DNA of 64,000 bases, from NCBI GenBank assembly GCA_037355855.1, contig CM074759.1, positions 6,696,001 through 6,760,000 on the forward strand, read 5' to 3'. The stretch comes from Pseudo-nitzschia pungens (Eukaryota; Bacillariophyta; Bacillariophyceae; Bacillariales; Bacillariaceae). The notes under the pieces were generated by a model that was not told where the DNA came from, did not search any database, and was given only the letters and a program-made list of their open reading frames with translations. Within the stretch, counting starts at the first letter, position 1, and every line of letters starts with the position of its first letter. The translations under genes and the position numbers were made by a program. This document shows positions 1-10,082 of the stretch, piece after piece.

Positions 1-643
1 AAGGTGGCGGTTTGGACGGAGTGCGGATTCCGATCGGAGACGGATCGGGAGCCGCGGCTCGCGGCGTTTCATCGATCCGGGACCCGGGATCCGAATCGCG
101 CGCTTCGGGTTCGTCGTCGTCGTCGCCGCGGGAGAACCATTCCGCCAGCGACGCGGGAGAGAGAAAGCAACTCCCCGGGGCGAGCTTGCTTTTCTTGTGG
201 TTGCCGTTTTTTCCACCGCCGCCGCCGAACAGCGACGATTTGGGGGTTGCGGTGCGACCGGAATTCGCGTCGCTGATTCCGACCGAAACGATCGCTATCG
301 ATTTGATTCGTTGCGGGGAAGAATCGGTCGTCGAGAGAACAAAGACTCTGTCGCCGACGCGGACATCGAGTTTGTTGGCGTCTGTCTCGTGGAGAGTGAC
401 CGCGGGAGTGTATTTCAGTGTTTTCGTTCCCGTGGAAGAAGACGATGACGACGACGACGACGACGACGACCCCTTCAACAACCTGACGGAGATGGCGTCC
501 GATATCACCTCTGGCTTGGATGTCGATGCCGGTGTCGGTGACGACTTTTTGTTTCGGACGGAAGACGGGGTCCCGCGGGCTTCGGCGGCGTTGCTCTTTG
601 TTGTCTCGCTGGAGGCACGGCTCTTTTTCTTTTTCTTCGGCAT
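1..643 (-). CDS. Partial nuclear-type protein, N-terminal region (possible AAA ATPase N-domain)
   Basis: An open minus-strand frame starts at an ATG (643..641) and runs off the left edge without a stop, giving about 214 residues of an unfinished protein. It begins MPKKKKKSRASSETTKSNA, a basic nuclear-localisation-like start. A serine run follows (encoded by TCG repeats near 450-470), then a structured stretch containing VTLHETDANKLDVRVGDRVF. That stretch resembles the double-psi barrel N-domain of CDC48-type AAA ATPases such as AFG2/SPATA5; this is a resemblance by eye only, because no Walker motif lies inside the window. A low-complexity Gly/Asp/Ser region follows. The plus-strand frames over the same bases are compositionally implausible (Asp and Phe runs). 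The start is chosen because it is the first ATG of the open frame. Real coding sequence is likely; the family assignment is weak. Confidence 0.5.
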   Translation of the reverse strand, partial: MPKKKKKSRASSETTKSNAAEARGTPSSVRNKKSSPTPASTSKPEVISDAISVRLLKGSSSSSSSSSSSSTGTKTLKYTPAVTLHETDANKLDVRVGDRVFVLSTTDSSPQRIKSIAIVSVGISDANSGRTATPKSSLFGGGGGKNGNHKKSKLAPGSCFLSPASLAEWFSRGDDDDEPEARDSDPGSRIDETPRAAAPDPSPIGIRTPSKPPP

Positions 644-1193
644 TTTTCTGTCGAATTGCTGCTAGTAGGAAATACTCGGAGCGTACGCTGCGCTTTCAAT
701 CTTCACAATGATGATGTCTTGTCGTGTCGAATTCCATTTTCCGAGGTTGATGGCGTGATGTTAGTATTGTTGTGTTGGTAATTAGTCGGCTTTTGGCAGT
801 CTGTGAGTAACCTTAATGAGGGATTGATCGATCGATTTTAGAATTTAGACGGTTTGAGGGTTGACGGGTGACAGAGAAGATGAGGACAAAATGGATGGTT
901 TGACTTGATTGAAAATAGTCGGATGCAACAGTGCGATTCGACTCATCTGAATAAAAACATCATTGCTTGTTGATGTTTCGGGCTGCTGGTGAGTTCAAGT
1001 AAGACTTACGTGCGAGTACGTGCGAGCACGTACGTGTAGTAGTACAATCATTTTGTGCGACATCGACGCACGACTCACTGGGCTCTGACTCAAAAAAAAT
1101 AATAATTCGATGATGTTTCTCATTATTTCTCTCTTTCTTTGTTTCGGCTTTTCTTACACGTTACCTTGAGGTACTGCACATACCATTCTCGCA
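644..1193. other. Intergenic, divergent promoter region
   Basis: This gap separates two divergently oriented genes. I see no open frame of coding character. It holds the recurring 9-mer GTAACCTTA at 807-815, a tandem GTACGTGCGAGTAC-type tract near 1008-1040, and A/T-rich sequence around 1090-1140. It probably carries both promoters, but no individual site can be supported. Confidence 0.4.
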
Positions 1194-2384
1194 ATGGAGA
1201 TTGACCGAGAGCGGATTCCAACGACGAGCACGCACATCGACCATACTATGGCCACCACTTCTGCGTCTGCCGGTGGAGAGCGCACGCCGTTCTACAATTC
1301 CGAGACAAAGTCGCTCTTCTCCGCCGGAGCCCGCGGACTCGGGTGGCGCAGAAACCATCCGATCACGGAGGCGTTGTTCCGCCCGCCAAGGGTCGACCTC
1401 GGTGGCAGCGCCGGCAAGAATGGCGGCGGCCGGTGCGAACCCTGCCGGTTGTTTCGGGCGTCGTACTACCATAACCCTGGCCGTAGATGCCAGGGGCCAA
1501 TGGCACGGCTGGGGGTGCGGGACATTTGTCGACGAGGCCGCCCGAAAAAACGACGGGACGCCCCATCTCGACGGCGTCGTTCCGGCGCTGGGTCCGAGAG
1601 CGAGAGCGACAGCGACCGATCGCGGGGAACCGCCGAGCCCGATCGCGCTCGAAAGGAAGGATCCCCGCGTTGTCGGCGGGTGCCTAGTATCACTCGGTGG
1701 TCTTGACCCATCGCGGAATCGTCTACACCTTTGGTGCGGGGCAGCTCGGGCGCAGCTGGGTCGACCGATCGGCCCGGCACGCACCGATTCTTCCGGACTG
1801 CCGGTAGATCCGAAAATCGTCGACGGAGGATACTGTCACACGCTGGTGAAAACGGTCGCCGGAAAGGTGTTTTCTCTGGGTTGCGGCGAGGAAGGACAGA
1901 GGGGCGACGGCCGCCTCCTGGACGACGGCGACGGCGACGAAAAAACAAAAACAAAAAGAGATCCCGTGCCACCGCAACGCCCGTGGTGCTTCCGAACGGC
2001 AGAACCGCAATCGACGTTGCGGCCGGCGCCAATCACAGCGTGGTGCTGGGAGACGACGGAGTGGCGTACACGTTCGGGGCAAAGGACGCGGGGCGGTGCG
2101 GGGTGTCGTCGTCGTCGTCGTCGTCGTGCGACAGTGGCAACGAGGAGGAGGGCTCCCCGGTGCCGTCACCGCGGGCGGTCCGGATTCCGAACGATGCGGG
2201 TCGCGTGGTCGGAATTTCTTCCGGATACGCGCACACCGTCTCGACAACGTCGAAGAATCGAGTCTTCGTCTTTGGCCAGAACGACAACGGCCAGATGGGA
2301 ATCGGTGGTGACCGTGCGTCGGAAGGGGATGCAGTGGACAGCGAACCATCCTTGCTGCCCGCAGAGGTAAACATTGCTGAATGA
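1194..2384 (+). CDS. RCC1-like beta-propeller protein, reading frame broken at four points
   Basis: RCC1-type blade motifs lie in sequence but in different frames: GQWHGWGCGTF (about 1480-1520), YHSVVLTHRGIVYTFG (1688-1735), GGYCHTLVKTVAGKVFSLG (about 1827-1885) and GANHSVVLGDDGVAYTFG (about 2020-2075), then SGYAHTV and VFVFGQNDNGQMG. These are the recurring blade signatures of RCC1 proteins, which serve as Ran exchange factors or as scaffolds. The frame moves 3 to 1 near 1425, 1 to 2 at about 1685, 2 to 1 near 1797 and 1 to 3 near 1950. The first ATG is at 1194. Only about 4-5 blades are present against the usual seven, so it may be a shortened family member or a decaying copy. A splice-donor-like AG|GTAAAC lies near 2366, but no downstream exon is visible before the convergent neighbour. 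Homology is clear; whether it is functional is uncertain. Confidence 0.5.
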
Positions 2385-2598
2385 TAGTACTAATGTCTTT
2401 CGTAACATTCTGGTGTGACGCGTGATGATGTTCTGCTGTGTTTGGAAGACCACAATGAGTAAGTACACGGAGCACTATTTTTCAAACACCACGAATCACG
2501 TTTTACGATCGCACAGTTTCGTCAATTTAAGTCTCGTCCTTTACAATAATATTTATTTATTAGTACAACAAATCTCGTTTGAAATCAAGTTCCTCCCT

Positions 2599-3270
2599 TC
2601 AATGTGTGGTGACGCGTGAAAGGTCCGAATGCACTGCATCCCCACCGCGAGTCTCGTCTTTTGCTTCGTCGGTAGAGACAAATGTGTATTCCTCGTTTTC
2701 TTTCTCGTCCTCCGATTTCTTTTTGCCGAAAAGCTTGGAAAAAAAATCGCCAATGAATTCGAATCCTTTTCCGGTGTTTTCGACGCCTTTTTCGACCAAT
2801 TGTTTTTCTTTCGTAAAGGTCGTGAACTTTTTCCAGTTAGAGACCACGAATTCTCTAGCCTTGGGCACTCGTTCCGATGCGGTGCCGATGGATGCTTTTG
2901 ATCTCTCCATGTATTTGTTTTTCTCCTCGAGTTTGGCCGCCTTGTCCTGGACCGAAATCGTCATCTCTCCCAGAGCTCGGGCGGCATCGCCCGTGCCATT
3001 CTTCTTTCGAACGGCATATGCCGCTCCGAATCCAAGCAAGGCGGATCCAACCGGACCACCAATCAAGAATCCAACGACGGCACCTCCCACACCGGCGGGC
3101 TTGACCAAGTGTTTTTCTTCTTCCGCCACAAATTTGGTGACGTCGATCTTTTCTTCCCCGCTTTCCGTTGTGGTGGTGGTTTCGGTTTGCTTCTCGGTAG
3201 CCTCCCCGGCAGCGGTGGGGGTGGTCTTCGACACGTCGTCGTCGAGAATGGAAAATTCGTTGAGCGCCAT
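2599..3270 (-). CDS. Hypothetical glycine-zipper protein, 223 aa
   Basis: Intact single-exon frame with an ATG at 3270, tail-to-tail with the RCC1-like gene. The first 50 residues are acidic and Thr-rich. A glycine-rich hydrophobic stretch follows at about residues 60-87 (GVGGAVVGFLIGGPVGSALL), with GxxxG spacing like a glycine zipper or membrane hairpin. The rest is a charged, mostly helical region with a basic FFSKLFGKKKSEDEKENEEY segment near the C-terminus. There is no N-terminal signal peptide or plastid motif. I do not recognise the family. The composition suggests a peripheral or single-hairpin membrane protein. Coding status is well supported by intact length and balanced composition; function is unknown. 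Confidence 0.65.
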   Translation of the reverse strand: MALNEFSILDDDVSKTTPTAAGEATEKQTETTTTTESGEEKIDVTKFVAEEEKHLVKPAGVGGAVVGFLIGGPVGSALLGFGAAYAVRKKNGTGDAARALGEMTISVQDKAAKLEEKNKYMERSKASIGTASERVPKAREFVVSNWKKFTTFTKEKQLVEKGVENTGKGFEFIGDFFSKLFGKKKSEDEKENEEYTFVSTDEAKDETRGGDAVHSDLSRVTTH

Positions 3271-4562
3271 GATGGTATTGGATTGATTGTCTTCTTTTGT
3301 TTGTCGATTTTAATTGTTGTTCAAATTATGAACTTGTGAGATCTGTTTGTGATCGGGAACTGATTTTGAGATTGAGATGACTCCCACAACCCACAAGAAT
3401 AAACAAGAATAAGATTACGGAACGTCTGGCGTTCCGCGACGGAAAAGTTGGATTTTAGGAGCTTGAGCATCACTTGGACCAGGGTGGGGGGCTCCACGAC
3501 TAAACTCGGCAGAAGAACAAAAAATAATTAGAACGCGGAACTTCAAGCAAATGTTCGCAGGTTGACACGACCGAAATCACAGCGTTTGATGAGAATATCA
3601 TCGCCGAGACGCAAGGGAACTACGGAGCTGGTAGTACAAACTTGTGCTGGTACGAGTAGTTAAGGTCTTACTCCTAAGGTTACCAACACTTCGTAGTCCG
3701 TCCGTAGTATGAAAAATGGAACCTGCTTCGCATTGCATTCTAGGAAGATCGACCTCGCATTTGAATTGACTCGTTTGACTCGAAATACGGGTTCGAGACG
3801 TTTTTCGCGACTTCTCTGTTTGACAACAGAGCAGAACAGAGAGAACTCCAATTCACTTCAAAATTCAAAATCAGCCATCACCCATCAGCAACGTCTTTTT
3901 TCCTCTCTCGCTCCGGTCCATTGTACATTGAATTCACCAAACTGCTGTTGCCATCTCCAAGCTTGAACTTGAATCCAATGCTTGTTACCCCGAAAAAAAC
4001 GTTTCCAGATTTTCACGATTCATTGCACAATTCGCACTCGCAAGCTCACTGCATGGCGGGGATGGGGATCTGAGACAGCACGGACCGTAGGACTTTCCCG
4101 ACTGCCTCGACGTCTTCTTCTCTCGCTTCGCAGACTTTTGGTATATTTCGTTGGGAGGAATCCTAAGCATTTGGTTCAATTTCGTCAACCGACGAAGCGA
4201 ACGATCTGAATCGTCCACGAAGAATAGGCAATTCATCCATCCACCGAGACGATAGAACGAGGAATTGGTTCTTCTGAAGAGACGATCGTTCAAGTGCGAG
4301 ACGATAACTCGTATTCGTCGCGAGAGCGTAACGAACAACCGATCGGAACGAAATTAAGGAACAAAACGGTTCGATTGCGAACGGAATAGACGGACCTAGA
4401 CCATCCAAGAGACGAGATTGAAAAATAAATATACCGATCAAGCGGTGAGAACTGAACACTAAATCGATACAAGTTTGGCTCGAAGAGCCTCTTGTAGGTC
4501 TAGACTAGCTTAGATTGGGTCGGGCTAAACGTTTTAGACTCTGGAAGACTGTTAAGAAGAAA
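3271..4562. other. Intergenic, no gene recognised
   Basis: About 1.3 kb with only short overlapping frames on both strands. The longest (minus strand, about 3985-4338) has no recognisable motif and is Arg/Ser-rich throughout. The 9-mer TAAGGTTAC occurs near 3674. I see no RNA gene. Confidence 0.4.
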
Positions 4563-4868
4563 TCATGTCGAATTGGATGACATCCGGAAGTGCCCGTTTG
4601 AAGGCGAAGCAAAATAGCTCTTTTTCACGAAGGGCTCGGCAGCGAGCTTCTCTTGTTGCTCCAGAAGCCATGATGCTCCACGAGTCTGCTCCAAAAAATC
4701 GTCTACCTCGTACCAGGCCGAGACGAAACGAAGGTAGGGTGCGGATACGATGTGAGGCTGTATGAGTCTGTTCATAGTGTATTTCTGGGCATGATGAATT
4801 CCTTGATTTGCGAAGAAGTCGGTTGTGAGTTCCAGGTCGTCATTTACTATACAGTGTAAATTTCTCAT
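4563..4868 (-). CDS. Small hypothetical ORF, 101 aa
   Basis: An ATG-initiated minus-strand frame whose composition looks protein-like: mixed hydrophobic and charged residues, with Trp and Tyr in a helical pattern around SAWYEVDDFLEQTRGASWLL. No family is recognised. It lies head-to-head with the hypothetical gene that follows and could instead be antisense to a missing 5' exon of that gene: a plus-strand ATG frame at 4565 ends near a GTAGGG donor-like site. Low confidence that either is translated. Confidence 0.28.
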   Translation of the reverse strand: MRNLHCIVNDDLELTTDFFANQGIHHAQKYTMNRLIQPHIVSAPYLRFVSAWYEVDDFLEQTRGASWLLEQQEKLAAEPFVKKSYFASPSNGHFRMSSNST

Positions 4869-4892
4869 TTATTCTCTTAAATCAATCAATAA

Positions 4893-6449
4893 ATCATCGC
4901 TGATATTCCCTTCGATATCTCAAATATCGTAGCAAAGAGGAGGTATTCTTGTGGGAATCCTATCGCACGCCGTGGTATTGTCGTGTCCATCGGTAGGGCC
5001 ACTATTGACGATCAACACTACGACAATGATCAAACCAAGTCCGGTCGGCCTAGCAACATCATAGCGCAAGGAAATTCAACGATTGAGGATTCATCGAGAA
5101 ATACTCAACAGATCCCGAAAAGGAGGCGGTTACGAGATGCTAGCGCGAGATATCGTCGTCTGTATTCCAATCCGCACATATCTCAGGGACAGAAGATGAG
5201 CAATTTTCATTACGATATCAACCAGCATACCGCATCTCATACTCAACAGACATGGGATGGATCGCGCTATGAACATCTGAATTGTCCTCCTCGGAACATT
5301 ACTGTGGAAAACACAGTATATCAAAGTGATTTGGAACAAAAATATTCAAATCATTTTTGCATGCAACATTTTTCATTGAATTCAACCAATCGAATACACG
5401 GCAGCGATTATATACACACAACTTCAGAAGAGCGAACGACGCCAACTTTCCCAGAAAGACGTGGGATTGACGTCGAAACCATGAACCAGTCAACTTTCAA
5501 CTCTGTCTCTCATATGCATGAGGAATACCATCAAAGTCGAGACTTTCATAAAACTCGCAATCAACACATGGATCGAACCAAATTGAAACGTCAAGCTGGG
5601 ATAAAAAGATTTCAGAAGCCCGAATACGACGATCGGGACTTGTTTTTACTTCGAGGAGAAGAGAACGCAAACAATTTGTTCGCACGTGCCTCCGGCGTTG
5701 TCGATTACGGTGGACTAGATGACTTTAGCGACCATAGTCCCGAAGGAAGGGAATCTCGAAAGTCCTCTGTTGCAAATGGCAATTTTCAACGTCAGCAAAA
5801 AGAATCACAATCAAGTTTTCTTTGCCCTACAGAATCCATCAATTTTTGTGGATATGACTTTGTCAACACTAAATCCGAGCGAGAGCAACAAAGCCTTGCA
5901 TCGGACCCACAATTAAACCAAACAATACCTTTAAATCCTTTGACCCGTCGACTGAGTGACATAACGAATGAACCCAACATGCTTGCAGAATCATCTTTGC
6001 GTTCATATGGTACTGGCATTAGTAGATTCAAGCGAAGTCAAGGAGAAACTGTTTCTAACGATGACTTTACGAAACCTCCCTCACGACTATCTCCAATCAA
6101 GCGAAGAAGCATTTGAACATGATCTCAATCATCAAATAAAATCATCGAAAGGAACGTTGCGTTTTTTCGATAATGAAAATGAGGTTGATGCATCTGGTAT
6201 TCCATTAGTGAGTACACCAAGGTCATCTGAAAAGACAAGCATTATTGGATAGTATTGGAAAGCGTAGGGCAAAGAATTGCGACAATCTGACCACGCTGGA
6301 AAGATCCGCTAATCAAAACTACTGTCCAACAAGGAAGCACCAATACAGGAGCGGCAAAACTACGAACATCACCTGCTTTTTCGACCGATACGGAATATTT
6401 TGGGGACGATTCATTTGGAGATGAGTTTAACTGGACCTTTTGCATTTGA
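4893..6449 (+). CDS. Hypothetical Ser/Asn/Arg-rich protein, frame interrupted three times
   Basis: The main frame is open from 4893 to a TGA at 6114-6116, but its first ATG is at 5196. Coding-like sequence upstream of that ATG, including the basic run PKRRRLRDASARYRR, suggests a missing 5' exon. Downstream, protein-like sequence continues in the next frame (EHDLNHQIKSSKGTLRFF) to a TAG at about 6250-6252. It then moves to the next frame (SIGKRRAKNCDNLTTLERS) and finally to the frame ending EYFGDDSFGDEFNWTFCI before the TGA at 6447-6449. Each step is +1. The protein is hydrophilic, without membrane segments, with nuclear-localisation-like basic clusters, and is less GC-rich than its neighbours. 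No family is recognised. A fusion of unrelated short frames is possible but unlikely, because the composition stays the same across the joins. Confidence 0.45.
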
Positions 6450-6624
6450 AAGCGTTCATGCGGGTTAAAGGGGTGAACGAAAGCCCGCGAGAAAGGTAGT
6501 TTGCACCACGGGGAATATTTTTTCTGGTATGGATAACAAATCGAACTTCATATATAATTCACGAAAACACAACGCGAACCAGATATATTCCAATGAAGCA
6601 CATGTTTGTAACGTCGCATTATCC

Positions 6625-7845
6625 TTATTGTTTTTGAAGAACGCACACAAGTCGGAAGGCTTGATCGTCATCATCTACATCCACATCGAATTGTAGTGCA
6701 CCATGCATCGACATGACCTCGAAACCTGTTATTCGAGCAAGCAAATCAATTTCTTGAGACGTGAAATGCCGCATGGGCACCACCTCTCTGACACTTTGTA
6801 GAGGTGCTTCTTCTGGATTTTCCCCATTCAATTCCATGGACACGGTGAATTGTCGAACCTGCGCTATGGGATCAAAGTCGTCGTCGTCATCTCCCCCAAA
6901 CAATTTTCAACTCGCCACTAGAGCTTCCGTCTTCGTCCTCAAGAGGAACTTCCCACCCATTACGGGTGCATTCTACCATCGAAAAGGTCTCTCGTGGGTG
7001 GGGCAACTCCAAGATGAAGGTGCCCTTGGGACGGAGGACGCGATGGATGCATTGGAAGCAGGAAATCACTTGTTCGTTCGTTGTTAGGTGCTGTAGGGAT
7101 CCGAGCAAAATCCAGGCGCTGTCGAAGAGTTGCGAGTCGTCGTCGCTTGGAATCGAAAAATCAGTCATGTCCGCCTTGGATGTACTTGAGCGAGTTGACC
7201 CGGTGTTCGTACGCAGAATCCTTCTTCACATCGCCGGTGCCGCTGATTTCTTCGAAGGTATAGTCGTCGCTCTTCAATTCTTCGGCGGCAACCTCCCTGG
7301 CGTATTTCACCATGTCCGCGGAGTTGTCGATGGCGGTGGCGGATTCGATGTAGGACGCGGCGAGTGCCTCGATGCAGTGGCGCGCCGGTCCCGCCGCCAA
7401 TTCCAGGACGCGCTTGGGCAGGGCGTTGTCCGGATTGAGTTTGCGGTGCTGGTCCATCAAAAAGTCGACTTCCTCCTCGAAGTTTCGGTACCCAAAGGCC
7501 ATGTCGTACAGAGAGGGCCGGGAATAGATCTCGCCGCTATTATTATTGTTGTTGTTGTTGTTTTTGTCTTCGTTTTTGTCTTCGCTGCTGCCCTTCCCTG
7601 TCGGTCGGTGTGTCGGGGGATGAGTTGGTGGTCGCGGTTCCAAAACCTTTCCCCGACGCATGCAGAACTCGATTGCTGTTCCACGCACATGTGGACGGGC
7701 TATGTCCTCCGAACCCGCACAATTGAGTGGAAAATCCGCGCGTGGGAGCAATGAAGGATATTGCGAGTGCGACTGTTGCGAAAGCGACGCAATTAGAGAA
7801 CAGCGAAGACGACCTCGACAGCGCCGACGACAAGCAACACATCAT
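6625..7845 (-). CDS. Plastid-targeted class I SAM-dependent methyltransferase
   Basis: The ATG at 7845 opens a signal peptide (FATVALAISFIAPTRG) followed by FSTQL, an ASAFAP-like plastid cleavage site with Phe at +1. After a low-complexity Asn run comes a class I methyltransferase fold: motif I RVLELAAGPARH (Gly-rich SAM loop), the acidic motif ATAIDNSADMVKYAR, then GDMTDFSIPSDDD, DSAWILLGSLQHL and the post-motif LRPKGTFILELPHPRE. The C-terminal half resembles small-molecule methyltransferases with a WGDDDDDFDP segment. The frame is broken three times, each +1: in or near the Asn repeat (about 7545-7590), at about 7172 (Gln-Gly then Asp-Met) and at about 6895 in a five-G run. The substrate cannot be told. 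Family and plastid targeting are well supported; the broken frames look like extra bases rather than introns. Confidence 0.7.
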
Positions 7846-8451
7846 TCTTTTTCCTGAGAAGTTTTGCTGCCGATATTCAATACCGATTGGCTCTCTTTGG
7901 TTTTCACTGGACTATTGCAGTTCGTGGCTCTACCGTAGGGTGATCGGGTGATTGCAACCTTCTCCTTCCCAAACACAGTCAGTAAATTGGGATGGAGTGT
8001 GGATTGTTGGTTGTGTTTATGGGGATGCGATCACCCATCACCCAGTCCTGATAGAAAGAAGAACAAAAATGTTGGTGCCGACCTAAATGAATCATCCTGA
8101 TCTGTCTGTACTTGTACTAGATAAGGTTACTTGTACTTACATGTGTACTTGTACGTACGGTAACTCACCAGTACAAGTACAAGTACCACAATAATCATAT
8201 ATATTGTTCACTGTCAAGTTTCATCGGGTTATGGGTAAGGTCGAGAATCAATCAAAATCAATCACGGATGATTGGGCATACCTTCCCGACGACAAAGTAC
8301 TTCCGCGCGTACGTACTTGTACACGTATTCTTACTCTTCGTAGAAATTATTTGTTCGAGTACAAAAAATAAATGTCTTACGAATTAAGGTTAAGTTAAAC
8401 CTTACTGTACCTGTACTTGACTCACGTATGGTAATACTCGTAACCTTACTG
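7846..8451. other. Intergenic, simple-sequence rich
   Basis: No coding frame is recognised. It contains repeated GTACTTGTAC-type words around 8108-8185 and 8310-8440, and the TAAGGTTAC / GTAACCTTA motif in both orientations near 8122 and 8440. It ends at the left terminus of an inverted-repeat element. Confidence 0.4.
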
Positions 8452-8959
8452 TACTACGGAATTCCTATCAGCTGATCCCCCCCATTTTTAATCAGATTAA
8501 CTCGGGGAGTTTGGGGCATTTTGACCTTCGTCTGGTAGTACATTTTTCTACACGGCTCTACAGAGCATCTCCAAGGCAACTCGTTGAGAAATCTCTCCAG
8601 TACTAATTCTACATGATATTGTTCAAATTACATTTTGGCTCCTACTCAACCAATCTTGACTTGATAACACCAGATAAACCAACTCTGGGCACAAGGGTTG
8701 GATGGACATAGGTGGTATGGCTACAAGTCTATTGCAACTGCTTCCAATTCAATCACCATGGTCAGGAGGAGTTGTAGCCTAATTTGTACATGAATTTGTG
8801 TAGAAAATTAGTACCAGAGTTTCTTTCTGGGAAATGACAGAGTCGTGTAGTGGACTTCAGTAGAAAAATGTACCACCAGAGGAAGGTCAAATTGCCCTAA
8901 ACTCCCCGAGTTAATCTGATTAAAAATGGGGGGGATCAGCTGATAGGAATTCCGTAGTA
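8452..8959. mobile_element. 508-bp non-autonomous inverted-repeat element (MITE, TA target)
   Basis: Both ends carry TACTACGGAATTCCTATCAG and its complement. The terminal inverted repeats extend about 95-100 bp inward (8452 to about 8550, and about 8860 to 8959) with a few mismatches, including a C/G run before ATTTTTAATCAGATTAACTC. The outermost TA at each end is compatible with a TA target-site duplication, as in Tc1/mariner-type elements. No open frame lies inside, so it is non-autonomous. The outer 22 bases match the 95-bp palindromic elements at 37115, 37288, 37380 and 42479 and the half element at 21686. Confidence 0.75.
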
Positions 8960-10082
8960 TTTTGGACAGAGAATTATGTTTTCGGGGGATATCAAACAAT
9001 TTGGAGGGAGATGAATGTCGCAAGCATACGGTAGGGTTGGTTCAGTGGTACGTAACCCACACCACGTCAACCCTAACCTTACGTAACGGTCTCAAATCAA
9101 TCTAAAAAATAAGAATTTCCTGTTGCATGTTTGTGACTACCGTACGAAGTACGTAGTAATTTACGAAGCAATATTTTCGTCCTCTAGAGTAAGGTTTACT
9201 TCTTGTATTATTTTTGTACGTACTACCGTATCGGTAGTCGGTAGTAATTTTACTTCGAAATTCATTTTTAAATCACGATAATTTTAAGAAGTTTTTCGGT
9301 TTTCCGGCAATATTTCTCCGATCTTCCGCACCGGTACCGGTAAAGAATGCGATCCCCAGTTCAACAGACGTCACGATTTGTATCGTTCGTGATTTTGAAA
9401 TTCGTACCAGAAAGATTCGTAAAGAGTTGGTAGACCTCTGGGATAGAACGCTTTCGTACGCGTTGACATCGACATCATCGAGAAAAATGCTCAGTTGCCA
9501 GTTGTGTGGGTTGAAGATTTTACACCAATAAGCGAGTAGAGATTCCAAGGTTTTCAAACGTAGGAAAACGTCTGATTCCGTGGAAATACATATATATGAT
9601 CCTATTCCATCGTAATTATATGTCGGGTCCTGGTTCTATCTCTCGAACTCAATCGATCTGTGAACGCACGACGAATGACAAATAATATTATATTGGTGGA
9701 TACCTTACAACAATTTCAAAACAGACTGTTCGGGGAGTAAGGGCCACAGATCGAAGCAAGGTTGTCTCTCGAAAGGGGAGTTCTTTCAGTGGTAGAAGAA
9801 GTGATACGCACGGTTGAAAACCCCTGACCTTCAATACAATATTTTTGAACACGGCTTGCAGTTCTCCAAGCCATACCGGTATTGATAGTGGTTCCGATAG
9901 ACGAGACCGGAACTCAACGAAAGAGGAACTGAAAAATTCGAGACTGCGTACCGCTTTCCAGCGACTCCGATTTTCCCATCGATTGGAGTGCGCAACAAAC
10001 GAGAATAGCATTACAACAACCCCGTTTTCCTATCTGAGAGATTCTCATAATCCGATTTCTTACCGAATACCACAAGACGGCG
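8960..10082. other. Intergenic
   Basis: About 1.1 kb with scattered GTACGTA and CCGGTACC words and no convincing gene. Short minus-strand frames around 9273-9557 and 9688-10011 show no motif. The right part is the upstream region of the GH16 gene. Confidence 0.4.

Noticed and set aside
1723..2475. Long Arg/Pro-rich minus-strand frames opposite the RCC1-like gene
   Set aside because: Composition is typical of an antisense frame in GC-rich coding DNA; the RCC1 motifs on the plus strand explain the region.
3985..4459. Overlapping minus-strand frames between the glycine-zipper and hypothetical genes
   Set aside because: Three overlapping frames of similar length in different phases, none with a motif; composition not distinguishable from chance.
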